A stretch of DNA of 64,000 nt from M3007 sp033764075 (GCA_033764075.1 JANRJH010000028.1:83762-147761); one strand, 5' to 3'; shown: positions 54,278 through 64,000, numbered from the stretch's first letter. The notes: generated by a model not told the origin, from the sequence alone. Program-made: numbers and translations.

Positions 54278-55228
54278 CTAAAAGAAACGCCTGCGCTGCA
54301 TATACCAGTAAAGCATTCCCGTAAAGACCCCCGTTAGCAGTATGGTCAGGTAAAAAAATACCGGCTGCTCCGGCAGTCCGTTCGGGATGTTCATCCCGAA
54401 GAGCGATGCGACGAGGGTGGGCACCGCCAGCACCACCGTCAGCACCGTCAGGCGGTGGATGACCACGTTCAGGTTATTGGAAATAATGCTGGAGTACGCA
54501 TCCATCGTCCCGTTGAGGATGTTGGTGTACACGTTGGACATGGACAGCGCCTGGGAGTTGTCGATGATGATGTCTTCAAACAACTCCTGCAGGTCTTCGT
54601 CGCCGTTGATGTGCAAAAAGTCTGTCCTTTTCATTTTCATCTTCAACAACTCATTGGCATTTAATGAGTTAACGAAATACACGAGACTTTTTTCGATGGC
54701 CAGCAGTTGTTTGAGTTCCCGGTTGCGGCTGGAATTCATCAGTTCGCGTTCAATGCGGTTCCGGCGCAGGTTGAGTTGTTTGAGGCAGGCCAGGAAGTAC
54801 AGCACGTTTTGCTCCAGGATTTGGAGGACGAAGCGTTTTTCATCGGCCGGGTTAAATCCGCGCACTTTTTGATCGAGAAAGGCTTGCATCACCGGGGTCT
54901 CCATGGCCGAGATGGTGATGAAGTGTTCGATCGTCAGGAGGATGCCGATGGGAACGGTAATGAAGATGGCCTCGTTGTCGCTTTCTCCGCTCTGGTTTCG
55001 TACGGGCGTGTTGATGAGGATGAAGCGCACGTCTTCGTCGCGCTCGTAACGCGCCCGCTCCTCCAGGTCAAGCGAGTCGGTCAGGAAAACAGGATCAAAC
55101 CCGAATTGCCGGGCAAAGTCCTCCAGTTCCTCCGGTCCAAACGGAGGGGTAAGGTTGATCCAACAACCGGGCTCCGGCTCGCCGATCTCGGCCAGCCGCC
55201 GTTTTTCTCGAATATAATATCGGATCAC
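54278..55228 (-). CDS. corA: CorA-family divalent metal ion transporter
   Basis: This 316-aa inner membrane channel protein of the CorA family moves magnesium or cobalt. A long cytoplasmic domain precedes two C-terminal membrane helices, and the selectivity motif GMN is at residues 278-280 in VASLFGMNIPNG. The conserved pore-helix segment (YSSIISNNLNVVIHRLTVLT) precedes it. The second helix is followed by a basic tail (YMQRRRFF), as in all CorA proteins. A -7 element lies upstream at 55285-55292. Confidence 0.9.
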   Translation of the reverse strand: MIRYYIREKRRLAEIGEPEPGCWINLTPPFGPEELEDFARQFGFDPVFLTDSLDLEERARYERDEDVRFILINTPVRNQSGESDNEAIFITVPIGILLTIEHFITISAMETPVMQAFLDQKVRGFNPADEKRFVLQILEQNVLYFLACLKQLNLRRNRIERELMNSSRNRELKQLLAIEKSLVYFVNSLNANELLKMKMKRTDFLHINGDEDLQELFEDIIIDNSQALSMSNVYTNILNGTMDAYSSIISNNLNVVIHRLTVLTVVLAVPTLVASLFGMNIPNGLPEQPVFFYLTILLTGVFTGMLYWYMQRRRFF

Positions 55229-55610
55229 CGTCCATGGAAAGGAAAAGTGGTTAAAGGATCACTGCGGGGGCAGCCTGAGCAGCGCAAAAGTACACCGGTT
55301 TGCGCCGACAAGCAAATGTTCCGGAAAAACAAACCATCCGAATGGCGGCCTTTCCTGTATTGCCGGCATGATGTTCGTAAAAAAGCGACGTTTTTGAAGA
55401 ATAAGCGGCTCCAGTTCCAAAAATTTTTCTAATCTTGCGTCGCAGAATGCTCAGTGCCGCTGTTGTTTATTCCCACCCGCTCTTTTTTCCATAAGTTTTT
55501 TTTGAAGGGTCGTGCAGCGGCCTGCACCGTTTTGCCATCTTACACGATGGCGTGTCGGTTTTTGTTTTGCCGATGAGAACCGTTTGCCAGCCTAACCACA
55601 ACCGCTGCTT
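55229..55610. other. intergenic region upstream of the second giant gene
   Basis: This 382-base region holds the corA promoter (TACTTTTG on the minus strand at 55285-55292) and, for the giant gene, only a weak -7-like TAATCTTG at 55430-55437. A small hairpin GCCATC/GATGGC lies at 55532-55549. No protein coding was recognised, and the sequence is AT-richer than its neighbours. Confidence 0.5.
55285..55292 (-). promoter_or_regulatory. -7 promoter element for corA
   Basis: The minus strand reads TACTTTTG, matching TAnnTTTG, 56 bases before the corA start. Confidence 0.45.
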
Positions 55611-58600
55611 ATGCGTATTTTTACTGCTCTATTCGCACTGCTCTGTTTTTCCGGAGTTGTTCATGCTCAGCAAACAGGCACCCCCGTATCGCTCGACGGT
55701 CACCTCCAACGGCAGGTGATGACGGCTGCACAGCCCCAACAAGCCGTTGTTTTTCAACAGCTCATACCCGGCGAACAATACGCGTTGACCATCCCGGACG
55801 ATCCTTCCCTCGCGGCCTGCCGCCCCACACCGGCTTCCTCGGATGCCGGTTTAAAGGATGTGCGGCTGGATGCCCCTGCCAACACCCTTTACTTTACCGC
55901 CACAGCCGCCCAGCACACTTTCTTGTTCAGCTACCCGTGCCAGTGGCCGGCGGACAACCCGCCCCGGCACTACGTATCGCTCGTATGCCAAACGTGCAAG
56001 AAGACGGACCTGCAGGAGTACCTCAAGTCGCTCGCGGTCATCTCCGTTGAAAGCGGCTACTCCGCTTTTGAGTTGGTGCAGGAGGTGCTGATCGGCGGCA
56101 ACTGCTTCGATATTTCCGGGCTTACCTACGACGGAAACGGAAGCGCCATCGGCAAGTTTTCCAACGGTTTGACCAATGTCGGCTTCGAAAGCGGCATGAT
56201 CATGGCCACCGGCGACATCTCCGTAGCCGTTGGCCCCAACACAACCGACAACGCGAGCGCCGGTTTCGGTACCGGCGGGGCGGACCCCGACCTGTCCATC
56301 ATTGCCAAAAGCAGCAACCTGTTTGACCTGGCCAACATCGAGTTTGATTTTACGCCTACGCAAACGCCGGTAACCTTTGAATACGTGTTTGCCTCGGAAG
56401 AATATTGCGAGTTTGTCGGTACCCAATACAACGACGCTTTCGGCTTTTTCATCGACGGCCCCGGCATTTCCGGCCCCTTCAGCGGCGCCGCCAACCTCGC
56501 CCAGATACCCGGTACGGGCATCAACATCACCATCAACGATGTAAACCACCAGAGCTTCTCCGGCTTGTACGTCAACAATACGGGTCCGGGCGGTATTCTT
56601 TGCGGACAGGGGCCCTCTTTCTCGGCCGCGGTGAACGAGTTGCAGTTTGACGGCTACACCCGCCGTTTTCTGGCGGTGGCCAACGTCATCCCTTGCCAGA
56701 CCTACCACATCAAGCTGAAAATCGCCGACGCCGGCGACTCGGCCTACGACTCGGCTGTGTTCCTGAAGGCCGGCTCTTTCGATGGCGGCGGCAGCGCCTC
56801 GGTCGAATTTCTGGTCAATGACGACCCGGACGACGAAGACGCTTACGAAGGGTGCGAAACAGCCGTGTTGCGCTTCGACCGGGTGGGCGGCAACATAAAC
56901 GTCCCCCTGCCGGTTTCCTTCACCGTTGCCGGATCGGCCACCCCGGGCGCCGATTATTCGCCCATCCCAACCACCGTGATCATTCCTGCCGGCCAGGACA
57001 AGCTGACCATCCCGGTCAACATCGTCAACGACCTCATCACGGAAGGCGACGAAGACATCGTCATCACCCTCAACAACCCCTGCTCCTGCCTCAACCCGCA
57101 GGAAATCCTGATCATCAAAGACCTGCCGGTACTCACGGCCGTAGCCGACACCGTGACCATTTGCGGCCCTGGCGCCGCTACCGTTGGTGTTTCGGTGGTG
57201 GAAGGCGTTTCTCCCTACACCTACCTGTGGCAGAACGGCAGCACCAGCGAGACCATTGACGTGTTTGCCGCCGGCAGCACCAACTACCGGGTTACGGTGA
57301 CCGACGACTGTGGAAAGACCACCGTAAAGACAGCCCGCGTGATCGTCACCCCGCCGCCCACTGCCCAACTGCTGCCGCCCGCCCCGCAACTCTGCCCGGG
57401 CGGAACCGCCACCATCGTGGTCAATTTCAACGGCACGGGCCCCTTCTCCCTGTCTTACAGCATCAACGGCAATACTTACGACCTGTACGACATCACCGAA
57501 GACCCCTACAACCTGGTCATCGACGAAACGGGTCTGTACACGGTGGTGTCCGTTACAGACTCTGCCGGATGCGTAGGGCCCGGGCAGGGGTCGCTGTTTA
57601 TCGTTGAATCAACCCTGTCGGTCAGCGGCGTGGTCACCAACGCGCCCTGTGCAGGGCTGCCCAGCGGCTCGATAAACACCACCGTGACGGGCGGGCGCCC
57701 CATACACACCTACGAATGGTCGGGGCCGCAACCGGTAAGCAACGGACCCGATCCCACCGGTCTTGTTCCCGGCCAATACTTCCTGACGGTGACCGACGAC
57801 TTTGGCTGTACCCAGATAGACACGTTCAACGTGGGCGCTCCTGCCCCCCTCAATACCACCATCAGCGGCGTTCAGGTAGCCAACTGCACCAACCCCACGG
57901 GGGGCAGCATTAACCTCTCCGTCAGCGGCGGCACCCCCACCTACGGATACAACTGGAACAACGGCAGCAACGTGCAAGACCCGCAAAACCTGGCGCCCGG
58001 GACGTATGCCGTGACCGTGACGGACAACAACGGTTGCACCGGCACCATCACAGCAGATGTGCCCGGCGACTTCGCACCGCCAACGGCTGTTGCCGCACCG
58101 ACTCCTCCGCTTACCTGCACCGTGCTGAGCGTGGGCATCGACGGATCGGGCTCCAATTCCGGGCCGGGTTACACCACAATATGGACCGCCGGCCCGGGCA
58201 ACATCGTTTCCGGCGCCAATACCCTCAACCCGGTTGTCAACCAGGCAGGCAACTATGTGCTCACCGTGACCAGCACCGGCAACGGATGTACCGCCACCAC
58301 CGCAGTGACCGTCGCAGCCGATCAGACGTTGCCCACCGCCAATGCCGGCCCCGACCAGGCATTCACCTGCGTGGTCGACAGCATCTCCCTCAACGGAGGC
58401 GGTTCTTCCCAGGGCCCGAATTTTACCTATGCCTGGACGCCCTCGAACGGCGGCGTCATCCTCAATGGCGCGAATTCAGCCACGCCACAGATCGGCAACA
58501 CCGGACAGTACACTTTGCTGGTGACCAACACCGACAATGGTTGCACCCGAACGGATGTGGCCGTGATCGGTGTCGATACCGTAGCCCCCAACGCGGTCAT

Positions 58601-61600
58601 TGCACCACCCGGAACGCTAACCTGTACGGTAAAAAACCTGACCCTGAGCGGCGCCGGCTCCACACCCTCCGGCAACCTCGCCTTTGCATGGAGCACAACA
58701 ACCGGGAACATCCTTTCCGGAAACAATACACCAAGCCCGGTGATCGGCGAACCCGGCACGTACACCCTGCTGGTGACCAACAACACCAACGGTTGCACCG
58801 ACGCGGCCAACATCACGGTAACCCAGTCGGCCGACGTGCCGGCGGCCACCGTAGCCCCCCCGGTTACCCTGACCTGCACCACCACCCAACAAACCCTGAA
58901 TGGAAACGGATCAAGCGCCGGGCCGACCATTCAGTACAGTTGGGGCGCCGGCCCCGGCGCCAACATCGTCAGTGGCGCCAACACCCTTAACCCGGTCGTG
59001 GATGCGCCCGGTACGTACGTGCTGACCGTTACCAATACAGCCAACAGCTGCTCGGCCACCAATACCGTTCAGGTGGAAGAAAATGTCGATGCTCCGGCGA
59101 TCGACGCGGGTACGGATCAGGTATTGTCCTGCACCACCCCGCAAATTCAACTGAGCGGCTCGGTGAACCAGGGCTCGGGTGGCTACACCTATTTGTGGGC
59201 CGGCCCCGGAATTCTTTCCGGCGCCAATACGCTCACCCCGGTCGTCAACAGCACCGGCGCCTACAACCTGACGGTGACCGACTTGCTAAACGGGTGTACC
59301 AGCACGGATGTGGTGGCCATCACCGAAGATGTCAATGCTCCGGTGGCTGCCGCTCAGCCGGCCGGCCCGCTTACCTGCACGGTAACACAACTCACCCTGA
59401 ACGCCCTGGCCTCCAGCACCGGCAGCAACTTCACCTATGCGTGGAGCGGACCTGCGCTGGTCTCCGGGCAAGGCTCCCTTCAACCGGTCATCAATCAGCC
59501 GGGGACATACACCCTTGAGATTACCAACACCGACAACGGTTGCATCGATACGCTCAGCCTGAACATCGGACAGGATATCATCCCGCCACCGGCCGATGCC
59601 GGCCCCGACGACGTGCTCAACTGCTACCAGCCCCAGCTGCCGATTGGCGGCCCCGGCAACCCTTCCGGCCCGGGATACACCTTTGCATGGGACGGCCCCG
59701 GCGCTGCGGGCGGCGCCACAACGCCTGCCCCGTTAGCAGACCAGGGCGGTACGTACACCCTGACGGTGACCAATACGGTCAATGGTTGCACCACCATCGA
59801 TGATGTTTTGCTGAGTACAGATTTCGTGCCGCCCGCCGCCAACGCCGGTCCCGGGTTTGAACTGGACTGTGTGGTCGAAACGTATACCCTCGCCGCCACC
59901 GCCAGCCAGGGGCCCAATTTCACCTACCTGTGGACTACCCAAAACGGGAACTTCACCACGCCCGCCGATGTGCTCAACCCGACCGTAAACGGCGCCGGGG
60001 TTTACAGCCTTACCGTCACCAACACCACCAACGGCTGCACGTCGTCCGCTAACGTCACGATCACCCAGTCTGCCGACGTGCCGGTCGCCCTGGCCGGCTC
60101 CGCGCCGGCGCTCACCTGTGCCCTCACCCAGGTGCAACTCAATGCCGGCGGCTCCAGTGCCGGACCCAACATTCTGTACGTGTGGTCGACTGGCGACGGC
60201 AATATTGTCGGGGGCGACAACACCCTGACGCCGACGGTGGATGCGCCCGGAACCTACATACTGACCGTGCTGGATGCAACCAATAACTGCGACGCTGTTT
60301 CCAGTGTGGTCGTCGACGAAGATGTCGAACAGCCAACCGTAAGCGCTGGCCCTTCACCTATCCTGACGTGTACGCAGCCCTCCGCAACCCTGCAGGGCAG
60401 TGTGGCACAGGGGGGCACCTACACGTACCTGTGGCAGCCTTCTGCCGGCGGAAACATCACCGGCGGCGCCAATACACTTATTCCGACCGTGGATGCCGGC
60501 GGCACGTACGCACTCCTCGTGACCAATCAGGTCAACGGGTGCACCAACACGGCCTCCGTTGACGTGCTGGTAAACCAGATCGATCCGGTTGCCGCCATCC
60601 AGAATCCCGCTACGCTCACCTGCGTGACCACCCAGGTGCCGCTGGATGCTTCGGCGTCGAGCGCAGGCGGGATGGACTATGTCTGGGCGACTACCGGCGG
60701 CAACATTGTCGACCAGAGCAACCCGCTCCAGCCTGTAGTTGACCAACCCGGCGCTTACACCCTGCTGGTGACCGATCCGGTAAACGGTTGTACGGCTTCC
60801 GCCAATGTGCTGGTGGGACAGGATGTGACGCCGCCGGTCGCTCAGGCGGTCGTAAACGGCATACTGACCTGTACCGTGCAATCGCTGATCCTCAATGGCG
60901 GGGGCTCCAGCCAGGGAACGCCGTATGCCTATTCCTGGTCGACACAAAACGGGGTGATTGTTACCGGAGCAACCACCCTCAGCCCGACGGTTGCCGGAGC
61001 GGGCGTTTACTTGCTACAGGTGCTAAACACGCTGAACGGTTGCGCCAGCACCGTGCAACTGAACGTGAGTGTGGATACCCTGGCGCCGCTGGCGTCGATC
61101 GCACCGCCCGCTGTGCTGAGTTGCGTGCAGCCGCAAACCTCCCTGGTGGGCAGCAGCAGCCAAACAGGCGCCAACATCAGCTACCAGTGGACTACGGCGA
61201 ACGGGAGCATCGTCGGTGGCCAAAACAGCCCCGTAGCCCTCGTCGGCGCCACCGGTCAGTACACCCTTCAGGTGACCAATACCACCACCGGATGTTCCTC
61301 CACCGCGACCACCAACGTGCTTGACGACATTGAGTTGCCGTTGGCCGACGCCGGCGCCCCGCAGTTACTTACCTGTACGGTCGACGAGGTCACCCTGTCC
61401 GGCTCGGCTTCCACAGGCGCCAATTTTACCTACGCATGGTCTACCACCGACGGACAAATTGTGTCCGGCGCCAACACGCTCACACCTGCAGTGAGCGAGC
61501 CGGGGACGTACACCCTGCTCGTGACCAACACCAACACCGGGTGTACCCAAACCGCCGAGGTGGTGGTTACAGAAGAAGACAACCTGCCGACCGACTTTGC

Positions 61601-62390
61601 GTATGTGATGCTACGCCCCACCTGTAAGGACAACGACGGCGTGATCCAATTCGGGGCGGTCACCGGAGGCTTCGAGCCGTATTTGTATTCGATAGACGGC
61701 GGCGCAACGTTCACCTCCGAACCTGAGTTCAGCAACCTGCCCCCGGGTACCTACGCGCTGGTGATCCAGGACGCCAACGGATGCGAGCACGACCAGACGT
61801 TGGTGGTGCCCAAAGCGCCCGATCCGGGTGTCGATCTGGTGCCACAACTCACCATCAGCCTGGGCGAACAAATTACGCTGAACGCCGCCCTGCCCCCGGG
61901 CTACCCGGTGGCGCTCATCGACACGGTGATCTGGTCGCCCATGGACGGATTGACGTTCAAGTCATCCAGCATTCCGGACCTGCTTCGCCCGACGGCCTCG
62001 CCGATCAAGTACACCGAATATTCCGTTACGGTGATCAGCGGGGATGATTGCGAGGCCACCGACCGGGTGCGAATACTGGTGGATAACGAGCCGAAAATCT
62101 ATATTCCCAATGCCTTTAACCCCAACAGCGCAGACGGCCAGAACAACAAGTTCATGATTTTTGCCAAAACCGAACAGATCCGGCAGGTAAACGCCTTCCA
62201 GGTCTACGACCGCTGGGGCGAACGCGTTTTCGAGGATTTTGACTTCCAGCCCAACGACCCTGCCCACGGCTGGGACGGGTTCCTGGATGGCAAGCTGCTC
62301 AATCCCGCCGTTTTTGTCTACTACGCTGAAATTGAGCTTATTGACGGCCGGGTGCTGCTGTTTAAGGGCGATGTGTCTTTGTTGCAGTAG
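55611..62390 (+). CDS. giant secreted protein: choice-of-anchor L, Calx-beta and 14 Ig-like repeats, type B C-terminal domain
   Basis: This 2259-aa surface protein has a signal peptide (FTALFALLCFSGVVHAQQ). Residues about 155-390 form a choice-of-anchor L domain (FEYVFASEEYCEFVGTQYND, then AFGFFIDGPGI). A Calx-beta-like domain follows near 395-505 (EGDEDIVITLNNP), then PKD- and SprB-type modules. From residue 822 to about 1993 (nt 58078-61590) there are 14 tandem Ig-like repeats of about 83 residues, each with a CxxxxxxLxxxGSxSxxGxxxxYxW core and a TVTNxxNGC end. A final SprB-type module and a type B sorting domain (IYIPNAFNPNSADGQNN, YDRWGERVFEDFDF) complete it. It is a likely adhesin exported by the type IX system. 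An intrinsic terminator follows. Confidence 0.9.
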   Translation: MRIFTALFALLCFSGVVHAQQTGTPVSLDGHLQRQVMTAAQPQQAVVFQQLIPGEQYALTIPDDPSLAACRPTPASSDAGLKDVRLDAPANTLYFTATAAQHTFLFSYPCQWPADNPPRHYVSLVCQTCKKTDLQEYLKSLAVISVESGYSAFELVQEVLIGGNCFDISGLTYDGNGSAIGKFSNGLTNVGFESGMIMATGDISVAVGPNTTDNASAGFGTGGADPDLSIIAKSSNLFDLANIEFDFTPTQTPVTFEYVFASEEYCEFVGTQYNDAFGFFIDGPGISGPFSGAANLAQIPGTGINITINDVNHQSFSGLYVNNTGPGGILCGQGPSFSAAVNELQFDGYTRRFLAVANVIPCQTYHIKLKIADAGDSAYDSAVFLKAGSFDGGGSASVEFLVNDDPDDEDAYEGCETAVLRFDRVGGNINVPLPVSFTVAGSATPGADYSPIPTTVIIPAGQDKLTIPVNIVNDLITEGDEDIVITLNNPCSCLNPQEILIIKDLPVLTAVADTVTICGPGAATVGVSVVEGVSPYTYLWQNGSTSETIDVFAAGSTNYRVTVTDDCGKTTVKTARVIVTPPPTAQLLPPAPQLCPGGTATIVVNFNGTGPFSLSYSINGNTYDLYDITEDPYNLVIDETGLYTVVSVTDSAGCVGPGQGSLFIVESTLSVSGVVTNAPCAGLPSGSINTTVTGGRPIHTYEWSGPQPVSNGPDPTGLVPGQYFLTVTDDFGCTQIDTFNVGAPAPLNTTISGVQVANCTNPTGGSINLSVSGGTPTYGYNWNNGSNVQDPQNLAPGTYAVTVTDNNGCTGTITADVPGDFAPPTAVAAPTPPLTCTVLSVGIDGSGSNSGPGYTTIWTAGPGNIVSGANTLNPVVNQAGNYVLTVTSTGNGCTATTAVTVAADQTLPTANAGPDQAFTCVVDSISLNGGGSSQGPNFTYAWTPSNGGVILNGANSATPQIGNTGQYTLLVTNTDNGCTRTDVAVIGVDTVAPNAVIAPPGTLTCTVKNLTLSGAGSTPSGNLAFAWSTTTGNILSGNNTPSPVIGEPGTYTLLVTNNTNGCTDAANITVTQSADVPAATVAPPVTLTCTTTQQTLNGNGSSAGPTIQYSWGAGPGANIVSGANTLNPVVDAPGTYVLTVTNTANSCSATNTVQVEENVDAPAIDAGTDQVLSCTTPQIQLSGSVNQGSGGYTYLWAGPGILSGANTLTPVVNSTGAYNLTVTDLLNGCTSTDVVAITEDVNAPVAAAQPAGPLTCTVTQLTLNALASSTGSNFTYAWSGPALVSGQGSLQPVINQPGTYTLEITNTDNGCIDTLSLNIGQDIIPPPADAGPDDVLNCYQPQLPIGGPGNPSGPGYTFAWDGPGAAGGATTPAPLADQGGTYTLTVTNTVNGCTTIDDVLLSTDFVPPAANAGPGFELDCVVETYTLAATASQGPNFTYLWTTQNGNFTTPADVLNPTVNGAGVYSLTVTNTTNGCTSSANVTITQSADVPVALAGSAPALTCALTQVQLNAGGSSAGPNILYVWSTGDGNIVGGDNTLTPTVDAPGTYILTVLDATNNCDAVSSVVVDEDVEQPTVSAGPSPILTCTQPSATLQGSVAQGGTYTYLWQPSAGGNITGGANTLIPTVDAGGTYALLVTNQVNGCTNTASVDVLVNQIDPVAAIQNPATLTCVTTQVPLDASASSAGGMDYVWATTGGNIVDQSNPLQPVVDQPGAYTLLVTDPVNGCTASANVLVGQDVTPPVAQAVVNGILTCTVQSLILNGGGSSQGTPYAYSWSTQNGVIVTGATTLSPTVAGAGVYLLQVLNTLNGCASTVQLNVSVDTLAPLASIAPPAVLSCVQPQTSLVGSSSQTGANISYQWTTANGSIVGGQNSPVALVGATGQYTLQVTNTTTGCSSTATTNVLDDIELPLADAGAPQLLTCTVDEVTLSGSASTGANFTYAWSTTDGQIVSGANTLTPAVSEPGTYTLLVTNTNTGCTQTAEVVVTEEDNLPTDFAYVMLRPTCKDNDGVIQFGAVTGGFEPYLYSIDGGATFTSEPEFSNLPPGTYALVIQDANGCEHDQTLVVPKAPDPGVDLVPQLTISLGEQITLNAALPPGYPVALIDTVIWSPMDGLTFKSSSIPDLLRPTASPIKYTEYSVTVISGDDCEATDRVRILVDNEPKIYIPNAFNPNSADGQNNKFMIFAKTEQIRQVNAFQVYDRWGERVFEDFDFQPNDPAHGWDGFLDGKLLNPAVFVYYAEIELIDGRVLLFKGDVSLLQ

Positions 62391-62455
62391 GGTTTTCTGC
62401 TTGCACAACGACCAGTTGAGGGCGCCCTGAAGGGCCGGAAAAATTTTGCAAGACG

Positions 62456-62498
62456 CGACCCATACGATGGCTTATGGCCGTTGTGTGGGTCGTTTTTT
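62456..62498 (+). terminator. intrinsic terminator of the second giant gene
   Basis: A 16-bp stem (CGACCCATACGATGGC paired with GCCGTTGTGTGGGTCG, three G-T pairs) closes a 5-base loop and is followed by six T residues, about 65 bases after the stop codon. Confidence 0.85.
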
Positions 62499-62655
62499 GG
62501 TTTGTTTTTATTCACTTGGCTCAAAACACCCGCACCACCTTCCCCTGCCCCACCACATCACCACCTGCCGCCGCCTGTCTTATGGCAAATTAAATAGAAA
62601 AGGTATCAGGCTACGCACCGCAGGTGTGAGCCGGATAACCTTTCCGGTGAAAGAT

Positions 62656-63345
62656 TTAGTGTTGAATAACGAGTTTGCCTGTATGGGTTATCTGCCCTTG
62701 TTCCACCGACCGGTAGAAGTACAATCCGTTCGGAAGATGCGCCACGCTCAATTGGCCGGTATGTGTGCCGGCGGGATGCGTGGTTTGCAACACTACGGAA
62801 CCCGATGCGTTGACCAGTTGAAGCAGAACTTCGGAATTGAAGCCGGTGGTGTTGATTTGGAGCAGGTCACCCGCCGGGTTGGGGGTCAACAGCAAGGCCC
62901 CGCCATGTGCACGGTTCTGTTCGGATCGAGCGGCACGTTCAGAAACGGCGCACAGCGTCGTGTCATTCCAAGAAGTGGTGCTCACAAAGCGGCTGTACAG
63001 CCCCCGGGCCCAGTGCACGGCAAAGCCGCCTTCGTACGGGCACTGGTCGGCTACGGATCGGATGCTGTCCAACAAACCGCTCGAGGGCTCCACCGACCAC
63101 CACAATTGGTTGGTCAGGTACAGGGCGTTGAGCAGTTTCTCGTTTTCGGCGGGCAGGTTGGCCGCGTCGACTGTGGTTATGGGATTGACCCATCGCATAA
63201 CCTGGGTATTGCTGTTGCTCTTTACATTATTCACAACGAAAGAATTTTGGCTACCATTTATGAGGTTGAAAAAAACGCATTCAAAGCAACGGTAATAGTC
63301 GTCAGGGGCGCATCGTGTACCCACGAGCGCCGGGTCATTTGTCAT
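62656..63345 (-). pseudogene. truncated secreted protein, C-terminal part with type A sorting domain
   Basis: About 229 codons remain. The last 80 residues (LLTPNPAGDLLQINTTGF, ending GQITHTGKLVIQH) are a type IX type A sorting domain, and the segment before it (DQCPYEGGFAVHWARGLYSR) resembles the region just before such domains in very large Saprospiraceae proteins. The frame has no signal peptide and begins with ordinary internal-looking residues; in-frame codons run upstream to a stop at about 63388. Without a signal peptide the piece could not be exported, so it is most likely the tail of a decayed or frameshifted gene. The upstream 650 bases hold only repeats. Confidence 0.6.
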
Positions 63346-63599
63346 CAAGTGTTTGCTGCCGGAATCGCCCCTGGGGCGTGGAAGTGGCTATACTGCAAAC
63401 GCGTAAAACACAGCAAAAAGACGGATTAGGTCGGAATATACAGGTATCTTCTATTCGCGCGCCGCGTAATCAAAACCCGGAGGTTTGGCGGCGCATACAC
63501 ATGACACTTCGGTACTTTGAATGCCTTGCAAAGTTGAGGTGATTCGCCTGAAAAGTCAAGCAAAAAACGGGGGTGAAACGTTAAAATTTGGGATTGAAG

Positions 63600-63619
63600 A
63601 TTCGTCCTACGAATATACT
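63600..63619. repeat. half-copy of the TTCGTCCTACGA palindrome
   Basis: ATTCGTCCTACGAATATACT matches the left arm and centre of the palindrome at 5245-5282; the right arm is missing. Confidence 0.6.
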
Positions 63620-63726
63620 CTGTCCATTACACACAAGTTCATTGAAATCGTAGCATGTCAAGAATTGACGGCGTGTTTAGGTGAAGATTTCTTATGCTAA
63701 GCGCTAGGGTGTTGCGGTTAGCTTTT

Positions 63727-63918
63727 ACAAATGCTCGACCTCTCCGAGGTCGTAAAACGTTGATACTGCACCATTCTACAAAGGTTTGACCTCTCCGAGG
63801 TCATTCTGTTGAGGTCGTTTCTGATAACCCTTGCAGCACCTCGGAGAGGTGCTGCATTTGTAGAATCGTTCGTTCACAACGTTTTTCGACCTCGGAGAGG
63901 TCGTGCATTTGTTGCATT
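63727..63918. repeat. inverted element built from four CTCTCCGAG palindromes
   Basis: Palindromes lie at 63737-63751 and 63788-63802 (GACCTCTCCGAGGTC) and, reversed, at 63833-63855 (GCAGCACCTCGGAGAGGTGC core) and 63887-63903. The spacers also match in inverted order: ACAAATGC, AAAACGTTG and ATTCTACAAA on the left recur as reverse complements on the right. The whole is therefore a 190-bp imperfect inverted repeat with palindromes inside each arm. Confidence 0.8.
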
Positions 63919-64000
63919 CAAGCACCTAAGATGTTTAATAACAAACATCGGCCAAAAGATTCTGGCAGCCCTCGGCATCTCTATCATTTTAATGAACTTG

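Larger units (their letters stand above)
63349..64000. other. repeat-rich intergenic right end of the window
   Basis: No protein-coding gene is supported here. The stretch holds one half-copy of the TTCGTCCTACGA palindrome and a cluster of four GACCTCTCCGAGGTC-type palindromes in an inverted arrangement. The sequence is clearly more AT-rich than the rest of the window. Confidence 0.6.

Noticed and set aside
58078..61590. Mobile element or tandem duplication artefact in the second giant gene.
   Set aside because: The repeats keep frame and diverge at the DNA level, as expected for an old intragenic repeat domain.

Overview
The window is about 64 kb of GC-rich chromosome from a member of the Bacteroidota, most likely a Saprospiria-type (Saprospiraceae-like) gliding bacterium. 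The evidence is a gliding lipoprotein (GldH), the type IX secretion pair PorU/PorV, several proteins with type A or type B (gliding motility-associated) C-terminal sorting domains, a long-form HutU and PurF, and repeated Bacteroidota-type promoters (-7 element TAnnTTTG) a short distance upstream of start codons. No tRNA, rRNA, CRISPR array, transposase or integrase was seen.

Layout. 0.1-9 kb: gldH, a UvrD/PcrA helicase, a FecA-like TonB receptor, two secreted type A sorting-domain proteins, a MazG-like pyrophosphohydrolase and an alpha/beta hydrolase. 9-14.2 kb: porV and porU, the type IX attachment machinery. 14.4-18.7 kb: threonine dehydrogenase, glycosyltransferase, FucP-like sugar permease, a small membrane protein and an EVE-domain protein. 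18.8-21.9 kb: an accessory patch with a Fic remnant, a RhuM-family gene and an AbiE toxin-antitoxin pair, at the 3' end of mnmE; the AbiE pair lies between two copies of the mnmE 3' end. 21.9-36.9 kb: housekeeping genes (mnmE, hutU, purF-like, ompH/skp, a DUF2723 membrane protein, ruvX, def, radC) mixed with hypothetical genes and a Uma2-family gene. 36.9-43 kb: sucA, rpsT and an M14 peptidase. 43-62.4 kb: two giant repeat-rich secreted proteins (2230 and 2259 aa) flank apaG, an ECF sigma factor operon, an RprY-like response regulator and a CorA transporter. The right end holds a headless secreted-protein fragment and a cluster of palindromes.

How it fits together. PorV and PorU export and attach proteins that carry C-terminal sorting domains; five such substrates or fragments lie in this window, including both giant adhesin-like proteins, which fits a surface-gliding, polymer- or cell-interacting lifestyle. 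Genes are packed tightly: convergent pairs are often separated by fewer than 20 bases, and several of the larger gaps hold palindromic repeats.

The most interesting structure is the mnmE 3'-end duplication around abiEi-abiEii. It resembles integration at the trmE/thdF 3' end known for Salmonella genomic island 1, but no integrase is present. Other points of interest are a 41-bp perfect hairpin that forms the end of hutU, an 11-bp tandem array in the tdh leader, a predicted minus-strand transcript near 25 kb, and several families of intergenic palindromes.
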